Origin: Roseimicrobium gellanilyticum
Lineage (GTDB): Bacteria; Verrucomicrobiota; Verrucomicrobiia; Verrucomicrobiales; Verrucomicrobiaceae
Direction: 5' to 3'
DNA: 64,000 nucleotides
Assembly: GCF_003315205.1 (NCBI RefSeq)
Contig: NZ_QNRR01000001.1
Span: forward strand, 682,001-746,000
The position numbers were made by a program, and so were the translations under genes. Of the stretch, positions 41,455-53,156 are shown piece after piece (the first letter of the stretch is position 1; each line of letters starts with the position of its first letter). Under the pieces are notes generated by a model. The model ran no database searches. It saw only the letters and a list, made by a program, of their open reading frames with translations, and had not been told where the DNA came from.

Positions 41455-41865
41455 TCAGGTCAAGGAGGGGAAAGCGTGCTTGCAACGTGGGATCGCTCCA
41501 CAGGAAGAGAAGACCACATTTCCAAGCAATAAACTTAGCTTTGGCTAAAGGACAAGTGAACATTTGCCCGATTTTGCATCACGCTGCCGTGGAGCGTTTT
41601 TGTGATTCGGAGAGGGTGCTCGGAGCTTCAGCGGGTTTATTGAAACGCTGAAGATGCCCCCTGGGACCACCAGATGTAAGCATTTGTATTACACCATGCT
41701 ACGCCATCACTGTGGATGATCCGGCGTTGCAACTTTCTGCGTGGTTGGACGGGCATTCTCACTCCGACTCCGAATAAGCGGAGCGGTGCTTCCATCAAAT
41801 GGGGGGTCCGTTGCAGAACGGACACAAAAAACACCCAGGAGAAAAACCAAACCCAAAACCCCCAG
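41455..41865. other. Non-coding gap of about 410 bp with a hairpin
   Basis: No gene supported. Contains a perfect 8-bp hairpin CTTCAGCG/CGCTGAAG (41626-41633, 41646-41653) with a 12-base loop. Otherwise it should carry the promoter of the downstream His-rich secreted protein gene. Confidence 0.4.
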
Positions 41866-42138
41866 ATGAAACTTTCCACTTCACGCCTCTTCCGCGCGCC
41901 CATCGTGCTCGCCGCCGTGCTGGTCTCCGCATTCGCCTTCGCGTTGCCGGTAGAAGCACGCGACAGGCACGACCATGATCACCACCACCATGGCAAGAAG
42001 GCCAAGAAGCACCGCCACCATGGTCACCACCATCATCATCATACACCCGTGCGCTTCTGCGGCAGCCACAGGCACCACCACACGCACTACTGGCATGGAT
42101 GGGACCACCGCAACTACAAGTGCTATGGGCACAGGTAA
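41866..42138 (+). CDS. Histidine-rich secreted protein
   Basis: 90 residues. Signal peptide (LFRAPIVLAAVLVSAFAFALPVEA), then about 60 residues with roughly one third His in HDHDHHHH, HHGHHHHHH, HRHHHTHYWHGW, plus Cys-containing turns (FCGSHRH, YKCYGHR). It probably binds a transition metal outside the cytoplasm. Similar in style to the His-rich lipoprotein at 37649 but not a clear homologue. A strong terminator follows. Confidence 0.72.
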   Translation: MKLSTSRLFRAPIVLAAVLVSAFAFALPVEARDRHDHDHHHHGKKAKKHRHHGHHHHHHTPVRFCGSHRHHHTHYWHGWDHRNYKCYGHR

Positions 42139-42188
42139 GTCCAGATGATGCAGGACCTCGGGAAGGGGGGGACCCTTCCGAGAATCAG

Positions 42189-42220
42189 GGACGGGAGCGG
42201 GTTGCGCTCCCGTCCTTTTT
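42189..42220 (+). terminator. Rho-independent terminator
   Basis: 10-bp perfect stem GGACGGGAGC / GCTCCCGTCC (42189-42198, 42206-42215), 7-base loop, then five T. Behind the His-rich secreted protein gene. Confidence 0.92.
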
Positions 42221-42408
42221 GTTTTCCGTGCGTCCTGCTGCTCCCGTCCGTCTTGTGCTTCCAGACTTTTTGTGCTGGGAGGTGAAAAATTCTGAAGCGG
42301 AGGAGCCTCCAGAAGCGATTGAAATGGGATCTAAAGACAGGACGAATTGAGCGTTGCAGACAGATTCGACGGAATTGACCCTGCAACACTGCAATTTCCA
42401 GCAAGACA

Positions 42409-45863
<3,455 letters not shown>

Positions 45864-45867
<4 letters not shown>

Positions 45868-46691
45868 AAAGTGCCGGTGCTGAGATCGAAGCTCTCGAGC
45901 TGCGCCTTCTGCTGGAGGCGATTCATGAAAAGTCGCGGTATGATTTCCGCGGCTACTCGTTCGCATCCCTCAAGCGGAGGCTGGGGCAGGCGCGTGATCG
46001 TTTCAGTTGCGCCAGCTTCTCCGAGTTGCAGCACCGTGTGCTGCATGACCCCAAGTTCGTGCCCCTGCTGCTGCCCTATCTCACGGTGCAGGTGAGCGAG
46101 CTCTTCCGCGACCCCTCGTACTTCCTCGCGCTACGGACGCAGGTGCTGCCGCATCTGCGCACCTATCCCTCGCTGAAAGTGTGGGTGGCGGGATGCAGCG
46201 CAGGTGAGGAACTCTATTCCCTCGCGATTCTCTTCCGTGAAGAGGGGCTGGAGAGTCGCACCATCTTCTATGCCACGGATATCAACACCGAGGCGCTGAA
46301 GCGTGCCGAGGCTGGCATCTACGAGATTGAGCGCATCGCGCTCTTCAGCGAGAACTACCGGAAGGCAGGCGGCAGGACCTCGCTCTCGGATTACTACACT
46401 GCCGCGTACGGCAGCGCGAAGTTTGACCAGACACTGCGGCACCGCACGGTCTTTTCCGACCACAGCCTGGTATCCGACTCCGTTTTTGCGGAGATGCATC
46501 TCGTGTCCTGCCGGAATGTGCTCATCTACTTCAACCGTGAGTTGCAGGACCGGGCCGTGGGTCTGTTCAAGGATTCCCTCGTGCGCCGTGGATTCCTGGG
46601 CATCGGGGCGAAGGAGAGCCTTCGTTTCAACAAGGAGGCGGAAGCATTCTCCGAATACTGCCGCCCGGAGCGAATCTACCAGAGGACATGA
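45864..46691 (+). CDS. cheR: CheR-type protein methyltransferase
   Basis: 275 residues with the CheR landmarks: RYDFRGYSFASLKRRL in the N-terminal helical domain, ELFRDPSYF, the SAM-binding VWVAGCSAGEELYSLAIL, FYATDINTEALKRAEAG and the CheR motif SCRNVLIYF. CheR methylates glutamates on chemoreceptors, but no receptor gene is in the window. Start and stop overlap both neighbours by 4 bp (ATGA), a sign of translational coupling. Family-level call is firm; the target is unknown. Confidence 0.93.
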
Positions 46692-47275
46692 ACGCCGAAC
46701 CTCCACCCGCTGCCGTCGTGATTGGCGCTTCCGTGGGCGCTATTGAGGCGCTTTCGTTGCTGCTGCCGACATTGCCTGCAGCATATCCGCTGCCGGTGCT
46801 GGTGGTCGTGCACGTGCCGCCAGACAGGAAGAGTTCCCTTGCGGAGCTCTTTGCCACACGCTGCCAGATTGGAGTGAAGGAAGCGGAGGACAAGGAGGCG
46901 ATTGGCGCGGGCATGGTGTACTTCGCGCCTGCGGACTACCATCTGCTCGTGGAGCCGGATTTTACGATTTCGCTCTCCAGCGATGAGCCCGTGCTCTTCT
47001 CGCGCCCTGCCATCGATGTGCTCTTCCAATCCGCGGCCGATGCCTATGGTGACAACCTCACTGGCGTGGTCCTTACGGGTGCGAGTACTGATGGCGCACT
47101 GGGCTTGCAGGCCATTGGCGCCGCAGGCGGGATGACGCTGGTGCAGACGCCGGACACTGCCGAGGGAGAAACCATGCCGCGTGCCGCGCTCGCTGCCTGC
47201 CCCACGGCACGTGCGCTTTCGTTGGAAGAGATTGCCACGGTTCTCAATACGGAAACCCTGTCGATGCCGAGATGA
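46688..47275 (+). CDS. cheB: CheB-type methylesterase without receiver domain
   Basis: 195 residues, only the catalytic domain. Triad visible: Ser15 in VVIGASVGA, His42 in VVVHVPPD, and Asp135 in LTGASTDGA. The typical N-terminal receiver is absent, as in many stand-alone or non-chemotaxis CheB proteins. It would demethylate or deamidate the same substrate as the upstream CheR. Four-base overlaps on both sides indicate one transcript and coupled translation. Confidence 0.93.
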   Translation: MNAEPPPAAVVIGASVGAIEALSLLLPTLPAAYPLPVLVVVHVPPDRKSSLAELFATRCQIGVKEAEDKEAIGAGMVYFAPADYHLLVEPDFTISLSSDEPVLFSRPAIDVLFQSAADAYGDNLTGVVLTGASTDGALGLQAIGAAGGMTLVQTPDTAEGETMPRAALAACPTARALSLEEIATVLNTETLSMPR

Positions 47276-48810
47276 CTTCTCCTGAGCCCATCAAGTTCCT
47301 GCTCGTGGATGACCTGGAGGCTAATCTCCAGGCGCTCACTGCATTGCTGAGACGTGATGGCCTCGCGCTCCTTACCGCGCGCTCCGGCCCGGAGGCGTTG
47401 GAACTGCTGCTCGTCCATGACATCGCGCTCGCCATTCTGGATGTGCAGATGCCGGGCATGGGCGGTTTCGAACTCGCAGAGGTCATGCGCAGTACGGATC
47501 GCACACGACAGATTCCCATCATTTTCCTCACCGCGGGCATCGTGGATTCGCAGCGGCGTATCCGTGGCTACGAGACGGGTGCTGTGGATTTCCTTGCCAA
47601 GCCCATCGAAGCACACAGCCTCATCAACAAGGCAAACACCTTCTATGATCTCGCACGCCAGAGGCAGGAACTCGCGCTGACGAATGCGAAGCTCGCACAG
47701 GCGGACCGTCTCAAGGATGAATTCCTCGCCATGCTCGCGCATGAGTTGCGCAATCCCCTGGCCCCGCTGCGCAATGCGGCAGAGATTCTGCAGACGGATG
47801 CCATCGCTGCGGAGGAGCGCGAGCACGCCCTGCACATTCTCTCCCGGCAGATTGAGAACATGACGCGCATGATTGATGACCTGCTGGATGTCTCACGCAT
47901 CACGGAGGGAAAAATCGAACTGCGCAAGCAGCCGGTGAGTCTTGCTGCCGTGGTGCATGCCGCCACGAGCCTGATGCGTTCCGAATGTGCTGCGCGAAAT
48001 CAGGAGCTCACAGTCACTCTCATGGACGAACCTGTGTTCCTGCTGGCGGACGCCACGCGGCTGGAACAGGTCTTCGGCAATCTGCTCACCAACGCCTGTA
48101 AATATGGCGGCGACGGCTGCCGCATCTCAGTGAGTGCGGAGCGTGCCGGGAGTGATGTCATCGTGCGCGTGGCGGACAATGGCACCGGTATTGAACCGGA
48201 ACTGCTGCCCCGCATCTTTGACCTTTTCGTGCAGGCGAGCCGCACATTGGACCGAAGGCACGGTGGCCTGGGCATTGGCCTTACCTTGGTGCAGCGCATC
48301 TTGAAGCTGCACAGTGGCACCATTGAAGCCCAAAGTGAAGGCCTGGGGCATGGCGCGCAATTCATCGTGCGTCTGCCAGTGCTCACCACGCCTCCCGTGC
48401 CACGGACGAATTCCGTGAAACCTGCACCAGTCACGCTGGAGCCACCGAAGCGCATCCTCATCGTGGATGACAACACGGACTCCGCTCGCAGCCTTGCTAT
48501 CTTGCAGAGCCGCCAGGGTCACGAGACGCGCACAGCCTTCTCCGGCACGGAGGCACTGGAAGTCGCCGCTGAGTTCAAACCCGAAATCGTGGTGCTTGAC
48601 ATCGGATTACCCGGCATGGATGGCTTCGAAGTGGCGAGGCAGATTCGCGCCTTGCCAGAGTTGTCCGATATCTTCCTCATCGCGATGACTGGCTATGGCA
48701 GTGCAGACAGCCGCGCCGAAGGGCGCAAGGCGGGCTTCGACGCGTTTTTGGTGAAGCCGATTGACCTGCAGGAATTGCGTTCGCTGATGCGAACGGGGAG
48801 GCGGGAGTGA
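47272..48810 (+). CDS. Hybrid histidine kinase: REC-HisKA-HATPase-REC
   Basis: 512 residues, cytosolic. N-terminal receiver with Asp57 (AILDVQMPGMGG) and KPIEAHSLINK. HisKA with His157 (LAHELRNPLAPL), HATPase (VFGNLLTNACKYG, VADNGTGIEPE, GLGIGLTLV). C-terminal receiver with Asp443 (VVLDIGLPGMDG). The linker between is coiled-coil. Last gene of the operon. REC-HK proteins usually take a phosphate from another kinase, so it could be downstream of the CHASE3 kinase. Confidence 0.93.
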   Translation: MTSPEPIKFLLVDDLEANLQALTALLRRDGLALLTARSGPEALELLLVHDIALAILDVQMPGMGGFELAEVMRSTDRTRQIPIIFLTAGIVDSQRRIRGYETGAVDFLAKPIEAHSLINKANTFYDLARQRQELALTNAKLAQADRLKDEFLAMLAHELRNPLAPLRNAAEILQTDAIAAEEREHALHILSRQIENMTRMIDDLLDVSRITEGKIELRKQPVSLAAVVHAATSLMRSECAARNQELTVTLMDEPVFLLADATRLEQVFGNLLTNACKYGGDGCRISVSAERAGSDVIVRVADNGTGIEPELLPRIFDLFVQASRTLDRRHGGLGIGLTLVQRILKLHSGTIEAQSEGLGHGAQFIVRLPVLTTPPVPRTNSVKPAPVTLEPPKRILIVDDNTDSARSLAILQSRQGHETRTAFSGTEALEVAAEFKPEIVVLDIGLPGMDGFEVARQIRALPELSDIFLIAMTGYGSADSRAEGRKAGFDAFLVKPIDLQELRSLMRTGRRE

Positions 48811-48894
48811 AAAAGGAATATCAAACCCTGCCTGACAGCGTGCGTGGGTGAGCAAACGTCTCTCACTCATGTTGCGTGATGCTCGTGGAGGGCG

Positions 48895-50427
48895 TTACTC
48901 CTCTATCTCGCTTAGATCCTTCTCCGCGGGTCCCGACATCACCTTGCCATCGCCGCTGAAGCGGGAACCGTGGCAGGGGCAGTCCCAGGTTTGCTCGGCA
49001 TCATTCCAGTGCACGATGCAGCCGAGATGCGGGCACACGGGGGAGAGCAGGGTCACTTCTCCATCTTCGTTGCGGTAGGCGGCCACACGCTTTCCATGAT
49101 GACGGATGATCTTCCCTGCGTGGCATGGCAATGCGTTCACATCACCGGCTTCTGTTCCCTTGGCCCAGTCCCTGGCCATGTAGTAGGGATAGGAGGCATT
49201 CTCCTTCGCGTAGTCCCAGGCGCTGGTGAGCGCCTTTCGATGCGGGTCGAAAAGTTCTGTCCACGGGTTCTTCTTTCCTGAGGCGTAGTCGGACGCCATC
49301 ATGGCTGCGAGCGTGCCAAACGTGAGCCCATTGCCGGAGAACCCCGTGGCGAGGAACTGGCCATCGCCCGCTTCACCGATGAAGGGCAGGCCATCCAGTG
49401 TTTCGATCACCTGGCCGGACCAGCGATGGTTGACCTTCGCGTCTGGCACCAGAGCCATGAGATCGCGCGTGAGTTCGTTGTAGCACTTCTCCGTATCAGG
49501 CTCCTGGCCTGTCTTGTGGTCCTTGCCTCCGTACACAATCACGTCTCCTTCAGCATTCCGGTCCACGCGCAAGTAGTTGAACGGCTCTGCCGTGTCTGAC
49601 CAGATAATCTCCGGCAGGCTGCCAAAGGGTGCCGTGGCCTCAAGGGCATACGTGGAGTACGCGTAGAGCTTTGTCTGCAGAAGCAGCGCACTCAGGGTGC
49701 CCACGTTTCCCTGCAATGGCATGTGTGTGGCAATGATCACATGGTCATAAGTGATGGAGTAGTCTCCGATCACGGCTCGCGCGGGTTCTTCTTCAAAGGA
49801 GTCCACGCTTGAGTTCTCAAAGATTTGCACGCCTGTGTTTGCAGCCTGCACAGCGAGTGCGCGCAGGTATTTGATGGGATGAAACTTGGCTTGGTTCGCA
49901 AAGCGGATGCCGGCCCTTCCCAATGGTGGTATGGAGTCCAGATAGGCCACATCGAAGCCATGCCGCGCGGCGAGTTCGGCCTCCTGGCGGAGTTTGTCCT
50001 GCTCCTCCTCGCGGTCTTTGGTGTTGGCCGCTTCCGCGAGATAGCCGGGCACCAGCTTGAATTCACAATCGATCTGATGCCTCTCCACCAGCTTGCGAAT
50101 CTGGTCGATGGCATGAGCGCCCGCATCCCACGACGCAAGGGCATGCTCTTCATCAAAGTCGGATGCGAGGTCAGAAAGCCGCGTGTCTGTCATGTATGTG
50201 AGATGTGCCGTGGTGTGGCCCGTCTCGGCTCCGCCGATGGAATACTTCTCCACCAGCGCCACGGTCTTTCCGGTATCACGAATCAAAAGCGCAGCTGTCA
50301 CTCCCGTGATGCCGCCACCGACCACGAGCACATCCACCTTCAGATCGCTGGTGAGTTTTGGGTAGGAGGTCTTTCCCGGAAGCGCGAGCCAGTAGGATTC
50401 AGATTTCATGGCGAGAAATGGGTTCAT
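48895..50427 (-). CDS. FAD-dependent oxidoreductase with C-terminal Rieske 2Fe-2S domain
   Basis: 510 residues from ATG 50427 (50442 and 50505 are alternative starts). FAD-binding GGGITGVTAALLIRDTG (about 39-55), then a substrate domain resembling glycine/D-amino-acid oxidase proteins (YNELTRDLMALVPD, GEAGDGQFLATGFSGNG), and a C-terminal Rieske domain with CPHLGCIVHW and DCPCHGSRFS. This fusion occurs in bacterial genes of unknown substrate, often near stress genes. Probably an electron-transfer redox enzyme in the cytoplasm. First in line after the isochorismatase-like gene (74 bp). Confidence 0.9.
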   Translation of the reverse strand: MNPFLAMKSESYWLALPGKTSYPKLTSDLKVDVLVVGGGITGVTAALLIRDTGKTVALVEKYSIGGAETGHTTAHLTYMTDTRLSDLASDFDEEHALASWDAGAHAIDQIRKLVERHQIDCEFKLVPGYLAEAANTKDREEEQDKLRQEAELAARHGFDVAYLDSIPPLGRAGIRFANQAKFHPIKYLRALAVQAANTGVQIFENSSVDSFEEEPARAVIGDYSITYDHVIIATHMPLQGNVGTLSALLLQTKLYAYSTYALEATAPFGSLPEIIWSDTAEPFNYLRVDRNAEGDVIVYGGKDHKTGQEPDTEKCYNELTRDLMALVPDAKVNHRWSGQVIETLDGLPFIGEAGDGQFLATGFSGNGLTFGTLAAMMASDYASGKKNPWTELFDPHRKALTSAWDYAKENASYPYYMARDWAKGTEAGDVNALPCHAGKIIRHHGKRVAAYRNEDGEVTLLSPVCPHLGCIVHWNDAEQTWDCPCHGSRFSGDGKVMSGPAEKDLSEIEE

Positions 50428-50501
50428 GGTTGCATCGCGCATGTGAATGCGCCCGGATGCGGGTGGCAGGCATCGCGCGAGGTGTTGCGACGGTGCCTTT
50501 C

Positions 50502-51107
50502 TCACGCAGATGCCCTGCGCAGGCGGAGGCGCGAAGAATGCCGGATGTCTGCATGCAGGTGATGCTTCATCTGTTGGAGAGCCACACGGCTGGCGTCACG
50601 CGTTTCAGAGGCCACGCAGTCGTGCGGTACGATGAGACTGTAGTCCCGCATATAGGCATCATTGGCGGTGTAGAGCACACAGATGTCCGCGGCGAATCCG
50701 GTGAGCACCAGAGTTTTCACGCCGAGGTGCTTGAGCAGGATCTCAAGACTCGTGGAGAAGAAGCCGGAGTGCTTCGGTTTCAGGACAAAGTAGTCCTCCG
50801 GCTCGGGAAGGAGCAGCCGCACCATGGCGGCGCCCGGAGCGCCGTCCTGCAGGCAGTGCCGCACCTGTCCACGGAAGTCGGACTGCCAGCGTCCGAAGTT
50901 GTCATTCACATAGATGACAGGAACGCCGGACTTCCGGATGCGTTTCTTCAGCGCAGCGATGCGACGTGCCGCGGGTAATGCGTGATGCAGGAGCTTCGGG
51001 CCATTCGGGAAGTCGAGGTCATTGATTACGTCAATGAGCAGAAGCGCTACCGAAGCCTTCTCCGGCGAGCCGCCCTGGAGCGATCCGGCAGCCTTCTTCG
51101 TGGCCAT
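50502..51107 (-). CDS. Isochorismatase-like cysteine hydrolase
   Basis: 201 residues with the catalytic triad of the family: Asp26 (LLIDVIND), Lys112 (LKPKHSGF) and Cys143 (AADICVLYTA). NRF-like loops (HCLQDGAPG) are present and a basic tail follows. Members cleave amides or N-carbamoyl groups (nicotinamidase, N-carbamoylsarcosine amidohydrolase) but the substrate cannot be told. Preceded by an unknown gene 12 bp upstream; likely cotranscribed. Confidence 0.88.
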   Translation of the reverse strand: MATKKAAGSLQGGSPEKASVALLLIDVINDLDFPNGPKLLHHALPAARRIAALKKRIRKSGVPVIYVNDNFGRWQSDFRGQVRHCLQDGAPGAAMVRLLLPEPEDYFVLKPKHSGFFSTSLEILLKHLGVKTLVLTGFAADICVLYTANDAYMRDYSLIVPHDCVASETRDASRVALQQMKHHLHADIRHSSRLRLRRASA

Positions 51108-51119
51108 GATGGAAGGGCT

Positions 51120-51452
51120 TTACTTGGAGATCTGCTCCGTGCGTGGAGCGCCCAGACTATCTAGCAAGCTGCCGGGATCAGCGCCGCCGTCGCATACATG
51201 ACCGTCGGCAATGCATCGGGTGAGGGCAGCGCTGAATCCGTGGAGATGCCGCACCTTGATGGGGCACAGAAGCCTGCGAGCCCAAAAGCCCAGTAGTTTG
51301 TTCTTATCCCGCTCCAGCTCAGAGGCCAGCTTATCCACATCATAGGATTCGTTGTACACGGGCAGGCCTCCCACCTCCACTGAGTAGCGGATGATGACAG
51401 GAGTGTCCGAGGGCACCGGTTCCGTGGCTGTGAACAAGCTGACGTCTGGCAT
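51120..51452 (-). CDS. Small unknown protein
   Basis: 110 residues from ATG 51452 (MPDVSLFTATEP); an upstream start at 51530 would overlap the ferritin-like gene. It looks cytosolic, with VIIRYSVEVGGLPVYNESYD and a helix LASELERDKNKLLGFWARRLL, then VRHLHGFSAALTRCIADGH. Unknown family, likely cotranscribed with its neighbours (34 bp after the DUF892 gene, 12 bp before the isochorismatase-like gene). Confidence 0.6.
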   Translation of the reverse strand: MPDVSLFTATEPVPSDTPVIIRYSVEVGGLPVYNESYDVDKLASELERDKNKLLGFWARRLLCPIKVRHLHGFSAALTRCIADGHVCDGGADPGSLLDSLGAPRTEQISK

Positions 51453-51486
51453 GGTGCGGGATGTTGGAAGTTTCTTTCCTGCTTGC

Positions 51487-52002
51487 TCAGCTCTCGTCCG
51501 AAGCGGCTGCCGTGCTGTTGGCCTCGACATTGATGGAGCTCTCGGCGAGTTCGGTGAGCTTCTTGTCCGTGACCTCTTCTTCCGCGAGCGTCTGCTTCAG
51601 CACTTCAGAAATGCCGTCCAAGCCAAGCTGCTCTGCGAAAGCGATGGCGGTGCCGTAGGCGGCGATTTCATAGTGCTCCACGCGCTGAGCGGCGGAGACG
51701 AGGAGAGCATCAATCACCGCGGGCTCGCCATCCTCCTCCAGAAGTTTGCTGCCTTCCTCAATGAGGCCCTCCATGCCCTTGCACTTTTCGCCGCGGCTGG
51801 AGGCTTCCAGTTCCTTGAAGATGCCTTCCAGCCGATTCACGTGTTCCTCGGTTTCCTCGAGGTGTTGTTCGAAGCCTGCTGACAGGTCGGGATTGGATGC
51901 TGCTTTTGCCATCTTGGGCAGGGCTTTGGTGAGCTGTTTTTCGGCGCTGTAAATATCCTTCAGCTCATGCAGGAGAGCGTCGTGTAAAGATTGAAGTTTC
52001 AT
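51487..52002 (-). CDS. DUF892/YciF-type ferritin-like protein
   Basis: 171 residues, all-helical. MKLQSLHDALLHELKDIYSAEKQL is the DUF892 start, with Glu/His clusters at FEQHLEETEEHVNRLEG (helix 2), SAAQRVEHYEIAAYGTAIAF (helix 4) and TLAEEEVTDKKL (helix 5), giving a di-iron ferritin-like site. Such proteins rise under osmotic and oxidative stress in other bacteria. The ATG at 52002 is the family start; an upstream in-frame start at 52068 would add 22 unlike residues. Confidence 0.92.
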   Translation of the reverse strand: MKLQSLHDALLHELKDIYSAEKQLTKALPKMAKAASNPDLSAGFEQHLEETEEHVNRLEGIFKELEASSRGEKCKGMEGLIEEGSKLLEEDGEPAVIDALLVSAAQRVEHYEIAAYGTAIAFAEQLGLDGISEVLKQTLAEEEVTDKKLTELAESSINVEANSTAAASDES

Positions 52003-52141
52003 ACAGTAAAGCATCGGTGCGGGGCAGGGCGAAAGAGGCGTATTTCTGACGCCTGAGGAAGATGTCATCCCGCCACCCGATGATTATTTGTTGGAGGGGG
52101 CTGGAATGCCTGCTGGAGCAGCGCTGCGCCTAGCGTTGCGC

Positions 52142-52354
52142 TCAGGCTTTGAGCCTTTCGGCGTCCCCACAATTTAATACACTTCGGAGGGGGATTCGGG
52201 AGGTGCAGATGGCCGCGAGCGAGAACGTGATGCAGTCCAGCTGCTCAGGTCGGTGCGCGTCACTGCCCAGGGAGATGAGGGTGCCTTCCTGTTTGGCGAT
52301 TTTCAGGAGATTTGGCAGCAGGTCCTGACGCTCTGCATCACCATCCAGCTCCAC
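52142..52354 (-). pseudogene. PHP-domain C-terminal fragment
   Basis: Reads ELDGDAERQDLLPNLLKIA, then ISLGSDAHRPEQLDCI and a final RSVLNCGDAERLKA. This resembles the last part of PHP-domain proteins (histidinol phosphatase / PolX-like), with the Ser-Asp-Ala-His-x-Pro motif. The frame has only a GTG start and lacks the other metal-binding motifs of the family, so it is a truncated remnant. The in-frame sequence upstream soon loses PHP likeness and enters the DUF2892 gene region. Confidence 0.6.
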
Positions 52355-52428
52355 CGCCTTCCCCAGTTTGCCGCTTCCGCAAAGACGCGATGTCAGTCTG
52401 CCTTGAATACCGGAGCCGCGCCCGGGCG

Positions 52429-52752
52429 TCAGGCTGCCACCTTGGTGCTTTCGGCAGATGGCACGGCATCGGGAAGTTGAGGTGTGTCCGTCACAGATTC
52501 CGGCTGGCGTGTGCTCACGCCAAGCCTCTCATACACGTGGCAGTGGCCGGTCACTCCACGATAGACCAACGCTCCTGCAGCAGCCATCATGAGCAGACGG
52601 CCCAGTCCGTGGCCAAATAAAGAACCGACGAGGATTCCGGCGCCGGCGGCGATAGAGCCATAGCGTTCCTTATCATTGACGTTGTGCTTCAGTTCTTCTC
52701 CGAGAGCGGAAACTTCGGGGACGGCGGCGAATGGTTGGTAGGTCAGGGACAT
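52429..52752 (-). CDS. DUF2892-type small membrane protein
   Basis: 107 residues from ATG 52752. The middle is the DUF2892 pattern: RYGSIAAGAGILVGSLFG, then LMMAAAGALVYRGVTGHCHVYERLG, two helices of the YgaP/inner-membrane type with GHCHVY near the end. N- and C-terminal tails are soluble. Function unknown; common in stress and sulfur-related clusters. An upstream in-frame start at 52797 is the alternative. Confidence 0.75.
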   Translation of the reverse strand: MSLTYQPFAAVPEVSALGEELKHNVNDKERYGSIAAGAGILVGSLFGHGLGRLLMMAAAGALVYRGVTGHCHVYERLGVSTRQPESVTDTPQLPDAVPSAESTKVAA

Positions 52753-52798
52753 GACAACGGTTCGCTGGTGTTTCGATGTTTGGTTGTCCCCTTGCAAA

Positions 52799-53040
52799 TC
52801 AAGGTGGCCAGACTGGATGACGTATGGGCTGCAGGGCTCGCATGAAAGTCCCCAAGTCGCTCTTCTCTTCAGCAGTTAGCTCGAGTTGAAGCACCAGATT
52901 GAAGAACTCCACGGTGTCTTGAAGCGTGAGGCGCTGTCCATCGATGACGTCTTTGTCGATGGCCGTGGTTGTGCTCCGCGAAGCAGGCGCCCGAGTCCCA
53001 TGTCATCCGCGCCCTGATAGCGGGACGGCATCCGGCAGGT
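52799..53040 (-). pseudogene. Cytochrome c peroxidase-like C-terminal fragment
   Basis: On the minus strand the last part reads DGQRLTLQDTVEFFNLVLQ and LTAEEKSDLGTFMRAL. This strongly recalls the end of di-haem cytochrome c peroxidase-type proteins. The frame runs without a stop to a TGA at 52799-52801. Upstream the likeness seems to jump frame (QGADDMGLGR in another frame), and no haem-binding CxxCH is found. Likely a decayed remnant. Low confidence on the family name. Confidence 0.4.
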
Positions 53041-53078
53041 GCATGGCTTCTGGTTCTCTTCGCTCTTAAGAAGAAACG

Positions 53079-53110
53079 AAAAAACGGCGGCCGCACACCT
53101 GCGGTCGCCG
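53079..53110 (-). terminator. Rho-independent terminator of the DUF3500 gene
   Basis: On the minus strand: CGGCGACCGCA / TGCGGCCGCCG stem (one mismatch; 53085-53095 with 53100-53110), then six T (53079-53084). It lies 46 bp past the stop codon. Confidence 0.82.
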
Positions 53111-53156
53111 CTCTCGCTGAGTAAATGGTGGAAGCGTCAGCTTCTTGGGAGCCAGC

